This document shows, piece after piece, positions 34,640 through 45,316 of a DNA stretch of 64,000 bases; positions within the stretch are counted from its first letter, which is position 1; each line of letters begins with the position of its first letter. Location: positions 47,599-111,598 of the forward strand of contig CAJNYU010000013.1 in assembly GCA_905331475.1 (NCBI GenBank), read 5' to 3'. The notes beneath the pieces were generated by a model. The model ran no database searches. It was not told the DNA's origin and was given only the letters and a program-made list of their open reading frames with translations. A program made the translations under genes and the position numbers. Source of the DNA: Rotaria socialis (lineage: Eukaryota; Rotifera; Eurotatoria; Philodinida; Philodinidae).

Positions 34640-34735
34640 CCGCCACCCCACCTGCTCAGCACCTGCTCAGCACCTCCGGCACCTGTTCAGCACCTTCAGC
34701 ACTTTATAGTAAATTTTGGTGCTTGGAGCCAGCAC
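34640..34735. repeat. Short CAGCACCT repeats
   Basis: Several copies of CTGCTCAGCACCTGCTCAGC-like 10-mers, degenerating rightwards. It adjoins the fold-back element. Confidence 0.55.
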
Positions 34736-34939
34736 TTTCCCCCTTGACTCTATTACGAAAGGAGAGAAACGAAAGTTTGTGCTGCACTCAACAGGCATCA
34801 TCATCTTTTTCGCTTTATTTCAGAAGGGTTTTTTTTCGAAAAATAAACTGATTTATTTTTCGAAACAACATGCACATTATTATAGTGAAAAAAAATTCAT
34901 AAAAATATTCACATTATTCTTCGTCTCAGTAATTTTTAT

Positions 34940-36513
34940 ATGTCAACGTGGACAATAATAGGTAGAAAACCTGCTACAGGCAGCAATACACGTGTAGATA
35001 TAACTTTTTTCAAAAATGGATTTAATGTAAACGGTTTTGATATGGAGGTGTATGATGATGTTCGCAATGGTCATACCAATTTCAAAGAATCTATCAAACG
35101 AGGCGAAATACCAAAAGAAGTTTTGGAATCAAAACATTATCATGCAAGTAACATCGACTATTATTTCCAAGAAAAAGAAGAACTTGGTGAATCATTAGCC
35201 TGGCGAAATTACCAGTCGAGTCGGGTACAACTGCAAGATTATAACTCCGACTGGCCAAAATTATATCAAAAGGAAAGAGAAAGTATTCATGTAAGTGTGT
35301 CTTGACTGATTCTCTGTTATAGCTTAGTTGCACACTGAGATCCCTACGCTCTGAGTAAAACGCGTTTTTGCCCTCTTTTTTAAATACACAAAGTAAATGC
35401 TTTTTTGTCATTTTTTCTAATGTGGAAAAATCATTTACTATAATTGTCACGGCATACGCGTTTTTCCTCACACTTATTGCGGAATAAATGCGTTCCAATT
35501 GTTTCTATTGGCCTAACTGTGGGTGGAATGGGTTTTGGAGTGTGTGGATGTGAGGAACTACTCTGTCTTTCAAATCTCACACCCACACTTACTCATTGTA
35601 GTTTTACTCGTGGCGTGGAGATCTCAGTGGGTAGTTAAATGCTACTTTTTACAAATAACCTTTTTATTCTACAGAACGCTCTGCGAACATTCTACAGCCA
35701 TAACATTCAGCCCGAGAAATTATTTGATGTAGAGCATATAGGAAGTACAAGTGTTGAAGGAATGTGTGCGAAACCAATGATTGATCTCTTAATTATAGCT
35801 GCACACTACGCAAGAGGCTTACATGGGCATGGTTGGAACGTTATTAATGTTCTAATCCAAATGGGTTATCAGATGCGATGCCCTCAAAAGCTTGCCTGTA
35901 ATATTGAAGATTGGCTTCATGTAGATGGTGTTCTCATAAAAGTATAGTCAGATCCTCAGATTTAAACCCTTTTTTCATCTTTTATGTGTTTTTACAGGAA
36001 AAGTTCATCATTCATATGGTTTACGTAGATAATTTATCAGATACCTCAGCTTCCGATTTTATCGCCTTTCGGGATTACCTTCGTACTCATCCTCAAGATC
36101 ATTCAGATTATTCTGCACAAAAGATAAAAATAAGTTCGAATCCTCTGGCGATTAAAGATTATGCACAATATAAGAATAAGATTGTCAACGATTTAATGGA
36201 TAAAGCAACTGTGTGGTACCGAGCAAATCAGAATTTTATACACATTGGGACGTTTAGTATGGATACAAATCAATGGTCATGCTGCTGCGCAAAGGAAAAT
36301 GAAGCAAGCAAAGATGATAGGCGTAATCAATTTTGCTACGTTGGATGTTACAATCCAGCGCTAAAGCTTACCATTTATCACCCAGGACGATTCCAGTATG
36401 ATGGATACCGTATGGACAATGGAGCTTGGACATGTTGTTCAGATGGATGGTATTCCAATGGGTGCAAGAAAGTTGGGATACCACTGTTCTTCTCGACCGG
36501 GCGCTGTAAATAA
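34940..36513 (+). CDS. SEP domain - GrpB-like nucleotidyltransferase - Cys-rich (CHORD-like) fusion protein
   Basis: Exons 34940-35290, 35675-35941 and 35998-36513 join at phase 0 to 377 aa. Residues ~15-80 match the SEP domain of p47/UBXN2 p97 cofactors: DITFFKNGFNVNG, VYDDVRNG, FKESIKRGEIPKEV. Residues ~97-285 match GrpB/UPF0157: LQDYNSDWPKLYQKE, VEHIGSTSVEGMCAKPMIDL (family: EHIGSTSVPGLxAKPIIDI), HMVYVDN. The C-terminal ~85 residues hold two H-x-G...W-(S/T)-C-C units (HIGTFSMDTNQWSCC and YHPGRFQYDGYRMDNGAWTC followed by C and GC), similar to CHORD-type zinc motifs. GrpB is mostly bacterial and fungal; the SEP fusion is eukaryotic. The first intron contains a telomere-like hairpin. The function is unknown; p97 recruitment plus nucleotidyl transfer is speculation. 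Confidence 0.82.
35519..35590. repeat. TGTGGG-like / CCCACA-like hairpin in the SEP-GrpB intron
   Basis: GTGGGTGGAATGGGTTTTGG and GTGTGTGGATGTGAGG are followed by CTCACACCCACACTTAC. Same G-arm/C-arm design as the other tracts. Confidence 0.7.
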
Positions 36514-36596
36514 TTGTTGAATATTTGCAAAGACGCAATCATCCCCAAACTAAGAATTGTTGACACTAGTAGATAGATCTCGGCGAGCTAATTTTA

Positions 36597-36877
36597 CACT
36601 GGGAAAAAAATAGCACCACACGGAACCATTTTTGAAACGAATTCTAAACCCTCAAAAAGGTTTCGTAAAAGCCCAAGATAGTCGCAAAATTATTATCAAG
36701 AGTCCAGGAAATTTTTTCGAAGGTTTTGTGGAAAGCTTACTAAACCTAAAAAAGTTCAGCATTCGTTTCAAAGTATGAAACCCTTTTCAAGTTTCGTAGT
36801 ATCTGCGAAATTATTTTAAAGTTCAGTGAGAAAATTCGAAACTTTCCGGGTTCCGTGTGGTGCTCTTTTTTTCAGTG
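36597..36877. mobile_element. MITE, TA-flanked, about 281 bp
   Basis: Left end CACTGGGAAAAAAATAGCAC then CACACGGAACC; the right end is the complement (GGTTCCGTGTGGTGC, TTTTTTTCAGTG). TA precedes and follows (36595-36596, 36878-36879), as for Tc1/mariner targets. Non-coding. Confidence 0.78.
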
Positions 36878-36907
36878 TACAAACATCCACGATCACCTAA
36901 AATGGTT

Positions 36908-36985
36908 GAGAGTGTGAGTGTGGGTATATCTTCTCCTATCAGCCACAATCGCACCCACACCCAAACCCATACCCAAACCCACACC
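36908..36985. repeat. TGTGGG-like / CCCACA-like hairpin tract
   Basis: GAGAGTGTGAGTGTGGGTAT is followed about 35 bp later by CGCACCCACACCCAAACCC and further CCCATACCCAAACCCACACC. Immediately right of the 281-bp MITE. Confidence 0.7.
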
Positions 36986-37318
36986 TGAACGTAACACCGT
37001 CGAGATATGTGTATTTCAAACCGTGAACGCTTTTGTGGACACTACATGTAGCATGCGTATTTTGGCGAACTCATGCAGTGGGGATGCTGCGTCCACCAAT
37101 TGTAAACCTCTGTGTACGGTGTAGACTAATTGACACCTTGATATGTGCAAAGTTTCAGATCACGATTCGAAAATGTGATTTTACGAGAAAATCAGGCATA
37201 TGCAGAGAAAGTTTTGATGGAACTTTCATATACCACCGAAATCGCAACATGGACCCCTATTTTCTAACGCCTTTTTTAGTCTACACGTCCTCTACTCCCC
37301 ACGAAGAAAATTTTTTCA

Positions 37319-38093
37319 AAAAACCGCGGTAATCAGCGGTCGCGAAAAACGCGGTTTCAGCGGGTATTTTCGAATAGCGAAAGTCAGACCATCTATGCGT
37401 ATCTCTAACACCACCCAGAACCGCGGTTTTCAGCGGTTTTAGAGATACGCATAGATGGTCTGACTTTCGCGGTTTTCAAAACCGTCGCATACCGCGGTTC
37501 TGAAAACCGTTGTAAACCGCGGTTTCACGCGGTATTTTTGAACGGCATAAATGGTGTGACTCCCGCGGTTTTGGGTGGCTTTTTTTGACACGCATAAATG
37601 GTCTGACTCCCGTTATATCCAAAAGGCGCTTCAAACCGCGGTTTTTAATACCGTTCTTTACGGCAGTTTTTTCGATACACTAGACTCAATAGGAGTAAGT
37701 GTATCGATCATAACCTGTACCTTGAAGGTTTCAGGTGCGGCGCCCTTCGAGGGGCAGTGTAGTGAACTCGAACGAGCTCTATTTCCACAAAGTGTCTTTG
37801 TAGAGTTCTTATATTATGTATGTGATATAAGTAAAATTTGCCAGAATTTGTGGGGCACGACATCTCGAATGTCCTTACACATTCCTTGACACTTTGGTAT
37901 GCACCGCGGTTATTATCGAGTACACCGCGGTTTGGAAAACCGTTAACAACCGCTATAATGAAAACCGCGGTTATGAGTGTGCATACCGCGGTTTGTCTTG
38001 AACGCGGTTTTTCAAACCGCTGATAACCGCGGTTTTAAATGGGATAAAAATAATACCGCGGTTTTCTCGGATCAAACCGCGGTTTTGTATAAT
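37319..38093. repeat. CCGCGG palindrome cluster with a perfect 32-bp inverted repeat
   Basis: By hand count CCGCGG occurs 13 times in about 780 bp, mostly as AACCGCGGTT variants, besides many CAGCGGT and CGCGGTT partial units. A perfect inverted repeat of 32 bp (37377-37408 and 37439-37470; key part GTCAGACCATCTATGCGTAT) encloses one unit. GTCTGACTCCCG words recur near 37550 and 37600. No credible ORF. Its nature is unknown; see findings. Confidence 0.75.
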
Positions 38094-38261
38094 TTTTTTC
38101 CGTGGGTTATCGGCGAAATATAGCGGTGAATCACTTCGAAAAGTTCCCTCATTAGCTCGACGTGTTCTGCAAAGGATGAGCATACGAAGTTGTCGAAAGA
38201 AGTTTGTGTGAACTGGGAGATCAATTAACCGTTATATATTCTTTATTTTTTCCTGCTTTAG

Positions 38262-38497
38262 GTATACTTGGTGATTGCGATCGATGGGATGTAGAAGGCG
38301 TTGGCCGCTGGTTACAATCCTTGAAGCATATTAATAAAGACTACACGACTAGTTTTCTGACACACGGTATTGATGGATATCTCTTGATTAATAGTGTCGA
38401 CGACGAAGTTCTACGAGATGTAGGAGTGTCTACTGTACTACATCGTCGGGTGATATTAAAGGCTATAGATGAGCTGAAGCAGAAGTCGTCTTCTTGA
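38262..38497 (+). CDS. SAM-domain protein, C-terminal exon
   Basis: An exon after a TGCTTTAG acceptor encodes ILGDCDRWDVEGVGRWLQSL through HGIDGYLLINSVDDEVLRDV and ILKAIDELKQKSSS, a complete sterile alpha motif: W-x-V-x-x-V-x-x-W-L-x-S, GxxLL and the LGV-like DVGV. The 5' exons are not resolved. A Lys/Arg-rich open stretch just upstream (around 38120-38205) could be one, but it abuts the CCGCGG cluster. SAM domains mediate oligomerisation in signalling or RNA-binding proteins. It could be an intact gene with distant exons or a stranded exon. Confidence 0.65.
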
Positions 38498-38526
38498 GGG
38501 TGAGGATAAATAGATAAGCGAATCAA

Positions 38527-38604
38527 CAATGAGTGAATAAATAAATAAACAAATGAATGAATGAATAAATAAATAAACAAATGAATGAATGAATAAATAA
38601 ATAA
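38527..38604. repeat. Tandem repeat of GAATAAATAAATAAAC-type units
   Basis: About 2.7 copies of a 28-bp unit (GAATAAATAAATAAACAAAT then GAATGAAT). It lies just after the SAM stop. Confidence 0.8.
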
Positions 38605-38724
38605 CTTAATGAAAAAGTTGTTTTTTCGCATATATTTTTATATTCGATTTTGTTCTTTTGTTGCTTTTAGTACTTGTTTAAGCTTTTTTTTTAGATTAAA
38701 TGAGTTTTAAGTGAATGAGATAAA

Positions 38725-38773
38725 CGGGTGTGGGTATGGATACGAATGAGATCAAGATCCACACCCCCACACT
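38725..38773. repeat. TGTGGG-like / CCCACA-like hairpin tract
   Basis: CGGGTGTGGGTATGGATA is followed 18 bp later by ATCCACACCCCCACAC, a near-perfect inverted pair. Confidence 0.75.
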
Positions 38774-39022
38774 AAATCGGTTTGCGCTGTTTTATAATTG
38801 CTTAAAATGTGCTAGTTCATCTTTTTCATTATTCGGAGGTTTTTCTTCTCTCAATCATCACTAAGTCTCTCTTATTATCTAAATCGCATAAGTAGATGAC
38901 TACACTTTTTAGGTGTTGTTTTACAGATGAAAAGATTTTTGACTCTGTCAATCGTATTTTTAATAGATTTCCTTCGATTTGTAAAATGAAAAATAATGAA
39001 ACTAATTTGATAAAGATGTTTA

Positions 39023-40546
39023 TTAGATGGATGCCATAAATTCCTTGATAGTATCTACGGCTTGTGTGCATGCTTTTGGATAAATAGCTGTATAAAAAAG
39101 AATCGTGTAGATGATTACTTTTATTTCTAACTAACTTCTTACCGGGTAAACTAAAGAATCCATGAGGAACACCTTTGAAAAGTGAAAGTTTGTTCTTTAT
39201 ACCGACTTTGTCTAAAATTTCTTTGTATGCTGAAACAATAAATAGATGCATTCAAGTGTGCATCATAAACATCTTTATACCGAAACTATCATCTCGAAGA
39301 GCATCCAGTTCAGCAACAATAAATAGAGCTGCTGGTAAACGATCTGGTGATGGATTAAGAAAAACAGATATTCGAGGATCTTTCATATCAACTCCATCAT
39401 CAAATGTATGAGTGATGAACCTGGAAAATAAATAGCAGAAACTACTCGTGACGAAATATTGACTTGAATTTAAATGTTTCATACCAATCAAGCAATTCAG
39501 GAGTGCAAACATACTGTGGATCAGTAAATTCCTTGTAAGATGGTGCTGTACGAGTAAAATCGTACAAACCATAAATGAGAACCTGTTATTTAAGAGAGTA
39601 ACAGTCATCATCTATATATTGTCACACAGAACTCAAGTTTGTACCTGAAAATCAATATTTTTCACCGTCTGACAAATAGATGTGCTAATCATAGCTCCAG
39701 CACTATCACCTACCACCCCGATCTTTGCTGCTTGATCAACGCCTACATGAAAAATAACTATCTAGTTTAGATGCAAAGAAAATATAAACAACACCATAGA
39801 ATTCTTTATTTTCAATGATATGTCGAGTCACATCACATGACTCGTCGAGCCAGATTGGATATCTGTATTCTGGACCTAGACGATATTCGACCGAAATCCA
39901 AATAGTTTTTGTCAAACTAGATCATGAACACCGTGTTTATTGAATAGAAAGACAAAGAAATTGACATACTCTGCAGCGAGATTAACAATAGATTGATGTG
40001 TGCTTCGACTTCCCAATGTCCAACCTAATATAAAAGATAACGATCGATTGAACTTAACATTTAAACACGATCTGACCTCCACCATGAAAGTAAATAACTA
40101 ATTTATCTTTTTCAGCATCGATTGGTGTATAAATATTTATTGGTATATCTAAATATGATGATAATAAAACATATATTCGATCAAGTCTATGTAGATATAC
40201 CTGCAGATTTTGTCGTTACTTTTCTCTCTTCAAGCGAGCCTGTGAATGTTTCAATAAGTTTTTCATTGCCTTTAGCATGAACATCTTCGAAAAATTTTCG
40301 TAAAAACTCAGCTGACAAACCATTCGATGGTTGTAAGAGTGATGCAGTCAATTGGCAATAAGCAATTGCTTCATCAGTAAAACGAGGATCCCTAAAATCA
40401 CATAGAGAAATAAGAAAATGTTTATTTTACTCTTGGAAGAAAATACATTTACATTTGGAATCGTCTAGTTTTTACGATCGATAATAATGGATGTTTGAAA
40501 TAAGTGATGAGTAAATATATAATAAAATATTTGCGTGCACGAACAC
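39023..40546 (-). CDS. HSL-family alpha/beta hydrolase (esterase, AADAC-like)
   Basis: A multi-exon minus-strand gene. Motifs in order: an N-terminal hydrophobic segment (ILLSVGVRARKYFIIYLLIT), INIYTPIDAEKDKLVIYFHG followed by the oxyanion HGG, GWTLGSRSTHQSIVNLAAE, the nucleophile elbow VVGDSAGAMIST, the acid in PAALFIVAELDALRDDS, and the catalytic His in GVPHGFFSLPG; it ends KEFMASI. The HGG and GDSAG motifs define the hormone-sensitive-lipase branch (arylacetamide-deacetylase-like), hydrolysing small acyl esters. The hydrophobic N-terminus suggests an ER-anchored type II protein as in AADAC, but the true start exon is not identified (the range begins at the first exon I can support, acceptor near 40547). 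Exon joins near the 3' end (39023-39300) were checked and keep phase. Confidence 0.85.
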
Positions 40547-41446
40547 CTACAGAAAGAAGAATCAAAATGACGATATGACTACATGTCTCTCATGTTGGTT
40601 TTATTACGGCGAGAGATAATATAAAGTTACCTGGCTAAATTCAGATACGAAAACGTGGCACAAGCGTGTAATGATTACTACGACTTTCTTATTTCACGTT
40701 TTGAACACGAAATATTGAAGTGGTTCTCAATGGATAGAGTAGAGAGAGAAAAATATTCGATATTTTTTTACATAATATCCAATAATGAGACTATCGAACA
40801 AGAAAGTATGCCTTCAGACTTGTTCGATGAGTTGCTTCAATGAAAACTTTCAGTTGAATTATACAAACATTATTCTTATTTTCTAATATAAGAATAATGT
40901 ACGTTACAATGCAAATAAACAGTACCAGAGCACTTTATCGATACTAATAATAAAGTTTGATGTCAGTTTACATTCTGAAGATAACAATCCTAATACTCAT
41001 GCTGACCAATAACATGAAAGATTACGTAGCAAAAGTTATTCAAACAAACAATTTTCATATTTGGACAAGGGTGTAAACTGGCTCTATCTATATCTTCAGT
41101 TATTAATTATTCAATTTTTTCCAGCAATAAACTGCTTACGTGCTGGATACTTTCCAAGATGAAAAGTTTGTTGTTGGCGAACATTTTTGAAGGTAAGGAA
41201 GTGGAAAAATCATTATTACTTAAAACGAGTTGTTTTTTTCTCTTCTAACCAATCCTCGTCATGAGTAAGAAAGAGAATAATGTGAATCACTGCATGAGTA
41301 GACACTCATCTCACGTCAGAAGGAAGAAAATCTCAAGCAATATGTTGTAATGAAGACACGTTTTTTTCTTTTCGTTACAAATACTATGTCTACCGAATAA
41401 GCAATACGACCCGACATTTTTCTATTGCAGGAAAAAGTTCAAAATA
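40547..41446. other. Intergenic between esterase and F-box gene
   Basis: AT-rich spacer holding two divergent promoters. A 60-aa open stretch at 40655-40843 has no ATG start and no homology. Confidence 0.5.
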
Positions 41447-43186
41447 ATGAAGTTCGAAGAATTGCCCAACGAATTACTACTAGACCTATTCGAATTCTGT
41501 GATCCGATTCAACTCATTCGTAGTTTTCAAAGTCTTAATACTCGCTTCAATCAACTTCTCTTCGTTCAGTTTTGTTCGTATCGGTTGGATTTTCGTTCGA
41601 TTTCCAAAGCAAATTTTCATCTTATGTGCGAAGAATATTTGCCATTAATTATTGATAATGTCAGTTCACTTTGTTTGTCAGATGGTGAAGAAACTCCACA
41701 ATTGTCTCAGCATCTCATTCCGTATTGTCTTACACTCGATGAATTTACTCATCTACGATCACTTCTAATTCAGAACATTGATACATCGAGTACACTTGTC
41801 AATATCACATTAGATTGTTTGTATCTTCCGTATCTTACTCATCTGAAGTTTATTAAATGTCACCTTACATCCTACACTAGTCCCAACGAATTATTTTTAA
41901 ATATTTGGAGTCTAAAGCAACTTACACACTGTACATTGGATATTATTTTCGAACATACATTCACTTTTGCTACGTTCTCCATTATGTCAAAATCCATTGA
42001 ATATTTATCGATAAAAAATTTCACATTTTCTTCAACTGAACTCGCTTATCTATTGCATTCGGTACCGTCTGTTCGACATCTTTTTATTAAATTTGGACAG
42101 CCTATTAACACTGAATTATTTCGAATTCCGCCTGTTAAATTGCTTACTCGCTTAAAAATTCATTTTGATGGTTCGGTCTGTTCGTTGACACATATCTTGA
42201 AAAGTATGCCTAACTTATTATACTTAACATTCGAAACAGAAACAATTAATTTGAACGGAAATCAATGGAAACAAATCTTAATCGATTGTGTACCTCAAAT
42301 AAAGAGATTTCGATTTCTAATGAAAGTTCTGTCGATTAAAAATAATAACGTAGAAGAACAACTTGACGATATATTGAATACCTTTCGAACTCCATTTTGG
42401 CTCGACGAACATCAATGGTTTGTTCGATGTGATTGGCCACAACATTCGAAGAAACTTTTTCTTCTCTATACTTTACCTTATTGTTTCGGTGATATTCATG
42501 TTATTCATCAGAATCAATGGTCGAAAACGACTGGTCCTAATACTTGTGATTATAATTCTTATGATCGAGTGATGAACGTATTTTATAACGGACGTATCGA
42601 TAATTTAACCTTATCTCCCATAGTCTATCCGAACGTTCGTCATCTGACCTTGAGAGTTTCTGTCGATAATTATTTTTGGACTATCATTCCAACATTGGAT
42701 CATTTAATATCATTGGAAATCATTGAAATACGAGGAAATAGTCAATCGAAATCGTATTTAAAAGTTTTACTCGATCGAGCACCTCGTCTAAAATATTTAA
42801 GAATTGATCCAACGTCATGTCTACAATTGGCACAAATGAATATCAGTCATCCATCGCTTTGTCGGATTCATTTGAAAAGCTACTGTACTAGAATGAATCG
42901 CTATTTGAATGCTGAGCAATGTTCTACATTAGCTAATTCATCGCTCGGACGTCAATGTGAAGTTCTTACAATTCGAATTGATGATCGAAGTATTATTCTC
43001 GATCTTGTTCGTAACATGTGTAATCTTCGAGCATTGAATTGTGAATGTCGAAGTGAATTATGGAGCAATAATTTAACTTTTTCTTCGGACGATGAACTTT
43101 TAGTGTGGTTGCGAAGTTCATTGCCAGACAACTATTCGATTTCTCGGCATCGATCTTGTCTTGTGCAACTATGGATTAGTAGGTAG
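41447..43186 (+). CDS. F-box protein with degenerate leucine-rich repeats
   Basis: A 579-aa single-exon ORF. Residues 3-40 (FEELPNELLLDLFEFCDPIQ, LIRSFQSLNTRFNQLL) are an F-box, the SKP1-binding helix bundle of SCF ubiquitin ligases. The rest is a series of ~25-residue Leu-rich units (e.g. HLRSLLIQNID, LPYLTHLKFIKCHL, VRHLTLRVSVDNYF, LISLEIIEIRGNSQS), consistent with a divergent LRR solenoid for substrate binding. Such genes are strongly expanded in bdelloids. The ATG follows a TATTGCAG acceptor-like sequence at 41422-41431, so a 5' UTR intron or trans-splice site is likely. It converges on another F-box gene. Confidence 0.85.
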   Translation: MKFEELPNELLLDLFEFCDPIQLIRSFQSLNTRFNQLLFVQFCSYRLDFRSISKANFHLMCEEYLPLIIDNVSSLCLSDGEETPQLSQHLIPYCLTLDEFTHLRSLLIQNIDTSSTLVNITLDCLYLPYLTHLKFIKCHLTSYTSPNELFLNIWSLKQLTHCTLDIIFEHTFTFATFSIMSKSIEYLSIKNFTFSSTELAYLLHSVPSVRHLFIKFGQPINTELFRIPPVKLLTRLKIHFDGSVCSLTHILKSMPNLLYLTFETETINLNGNQWKQILIDCVPQIKRFRFLMKVLSIKNNNVEEQLDDILNTFRTPFWLDEHQWFVRCDWPQHSKKLFLLYTLPYCFGDIHVIHQNQWSKTTGPNTCDYNSYDRVMNVFYNGRIDNLTLSPIVYPNVRHLTLRVSVDNYFWTIIPTLDHLISLEIIEIRGNSQSKSYLKVLLDRAPRLKYLRIDPTSCLQLAQMNISHPSLCRIHLKSYCTRMNRYLNAEQCSTLANSSLGRQCEVLTIRIDDRSIILDLVRNMCNLRALNCECRSELWSNNLTFSSDDELLVWLRSSLPDNYSISRHRSCLVQLWISR

Positions 43187-43564
43187 ACTAGTGAACAGAT
43201 TTTTTTCCTTTGACCTCGCTAGTGGTGGTCAACTATGCGCGAATGACTTTTCCTACTGATTTATTTATGCTAAGAAATTTCGTTTTTTATAGAACTTAAT
43301 ACATTCGATGATTTCATGATATTGATCTCCGTGATAAGTTTACTACCTTTTGAAATCGATAAAACAGAAACTTTACAAGACGCAGCATCTCACGTATTCA
43401 GAAAAGCCATCTCGTGATATGATATAGTCGTTGACTTGTAGATTTTATTAAAGAATTATTTTTTCACGAAAAAGAAAATAAAAGACCGACATTAGACATG
43501 ATTTTTTGGAGATTCTTCGATTTCGAATGCCAATAAAATTCTATGTCTGTTAAAAAAAGTGTTA
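43187..43564. other. Spacer between convergent F-box genes
   Basis: AT-rich 3' flanks; no feature seen. Confidence 0.5.
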
Positions 43565-45316
43565 CTAAATAAGTTTAGCAAGTGGGAAAAAATCATGAAG
43601 TTGTTGCTGAAAGTCAAAAACATCGCTCGAACCATTCAATTCAATTGCTACTATTTGATGATAAATACTCTTCAGATACAGATCACGACGTACATTTGGT
43701 TCCGTAAACATTTTTTTGAGTGACGCTTTTGATAGTTGCAAGTGTTTTACTCGGGGGCACATGAGAAGAAAACGACGGATCAGTTGAAAAGAGAATTCTC
43801 TACGGAAGCAGAGAACTTGAATACTTTTAAGTTTTGGATAGGACACACTTTCATCTTCAAGTTGCCAATGCGTTCCTTGTACAAGTTCCAAGCGACGAAG
43901 CCGAGGAAATGAAGTCGCAATCCAAATGAATAGATCGAGAGTGAGAATAGCCTGATTATTTGAAGGTAAAATAGTTATACTACGCACAGTAGTGAGTCGA
44001 ATTCGACTGTGATATACAGCTAAACTAATGTTTGAATGCCAATTGGCAATTCTTGACGAATCGATTGATAATTGCTCAAAGACTGTTGCAGTATCAATGA
44101 TAGAAAAGACACTCATTGTGGTAGTATCAGAACCAGGAAGAGTTTCTGTTAAACAAAAAATGAATAATGTTCAAATCTGAAATCATCAATTCGATGAATC
44201 AACCGAAATAAAGTTTGCCTATTTATATATTTGTATACCTGAAACTGAATAATCAATTACAATACATCGTTGTCTCCATAGTTCATTTGCGAATGAATTT
44301 TGATATTTTTCAATAAATTTAACAGGAATTTCGAATTCAAAACGAAATTCGAATTTTTTTAGATGAGGTAAAACTGCTATCATTCCTTGTTCGAGTCGGT
44401 CACCATCAACGATTTTTGTTGAATGGAATCTTGTCGATGCGTTGGGTTGATTCAGTAAAATTAAATCAAGTATTAAATATTCAAGCGATGACGAACATCC
44501 ATGCACGAATTTTTCAAAATATTCGAATTCATACCGATATCTTGGTTCATATCTAAACAAATCATAACAAAAAGAAGTCATTTATACACCAGATGGAGCT
44601 CATCTGAATGTTGCATACTCTCGAGAATAGAGACCAACCCGTTTTAGATGCGGGGAAATAATTGTAAATGAATCAAATTGTTCCACGGATTCAGAAATCC
44701 AATACACTGATCTATTTACATAGGCTAACAATGATTCAATCATTGGTAATTGTTGACCAAGTTGAAATAAATCTCTCATGCCATTTAAACGTAAGGTTAA
44801 ATGACGTAATGAATCAACCATTGAGCCTGTTGGAGTGAAAGAACATCGAAATGAGAGATCCAACTCTTCCAATGGAATATCGAAGTTATTAGTCAAGTGA
44901 TAACTATCATTTTTTAAAGTAAAATTAAGTTTGAGCGAATACAATTTTGGAGATCGAGTACCTAAAACTCGAAGTGCAGTGTCCAAACCATTTGTCGAAT
45001 GAATTTCAACAACTTTTAACGTTTCTAACGATGGTAAATCGCGTAGATATAATAATTGCCGAGTAGTAACGCATGCCGAATAGATAATTTCTCTGAATTT
45101 AGGTAGACGAGTAGTCAACCAAAAATTCGACTGATGAGATAAGTTTGTATAAGATAGAAACGATCCAATGAGAGCAGCAAGTCGTGAATTGCGTTCGCTC
45201 AGTTCAAGAAATGCTTTGAGAATTTCTCCTGCACTGAGATAAATTAGCAAGTCCGGAAATAATTCGTTTGGTAGGTCAAGTAAATGTGTTACAGCTTTGT
45301 CGTTGTTCACACTCAT
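43565..45316 (-). CDS. F-box protein with degenerate leucine-rich repeats (second gene)
   Basis: Exons 44619-45316, 44239-44552 and 43565-44145 join in phase to 530 aa. The N-terminus MSVNNDKAVTHLLDLPNELF then PDLLIYLSAGEILKAFLELS is an F-box, followed by Leu-rich units (LPSLETLKVVEIH, SPKLYSLKLNFTL, LEELDLSFRCSF, SLRHLTLRLNGM, FPRLRRLELVQGTHW, CPRVKHLQLSKASL). It is the same class as the plus-strand gene it faces tail to tail, but clearly diverged and with different intron content, so not a recent duplicate. Predicted SCF substrate adaptor. Confidence 0.82.

Noticed and set aside
34008-34747. Overlapping ORFs with repeated FANW/CIGE-type peptides
   Set aside because: Artefacts of the 52-bp palindromic repeats, open on both strands; no start context or domain.
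40655-40843. 62-aa ORF between esterase and F-box gene
   Set aside because: Starts with GTG, no ATG, no recognisable domain or splice sites.
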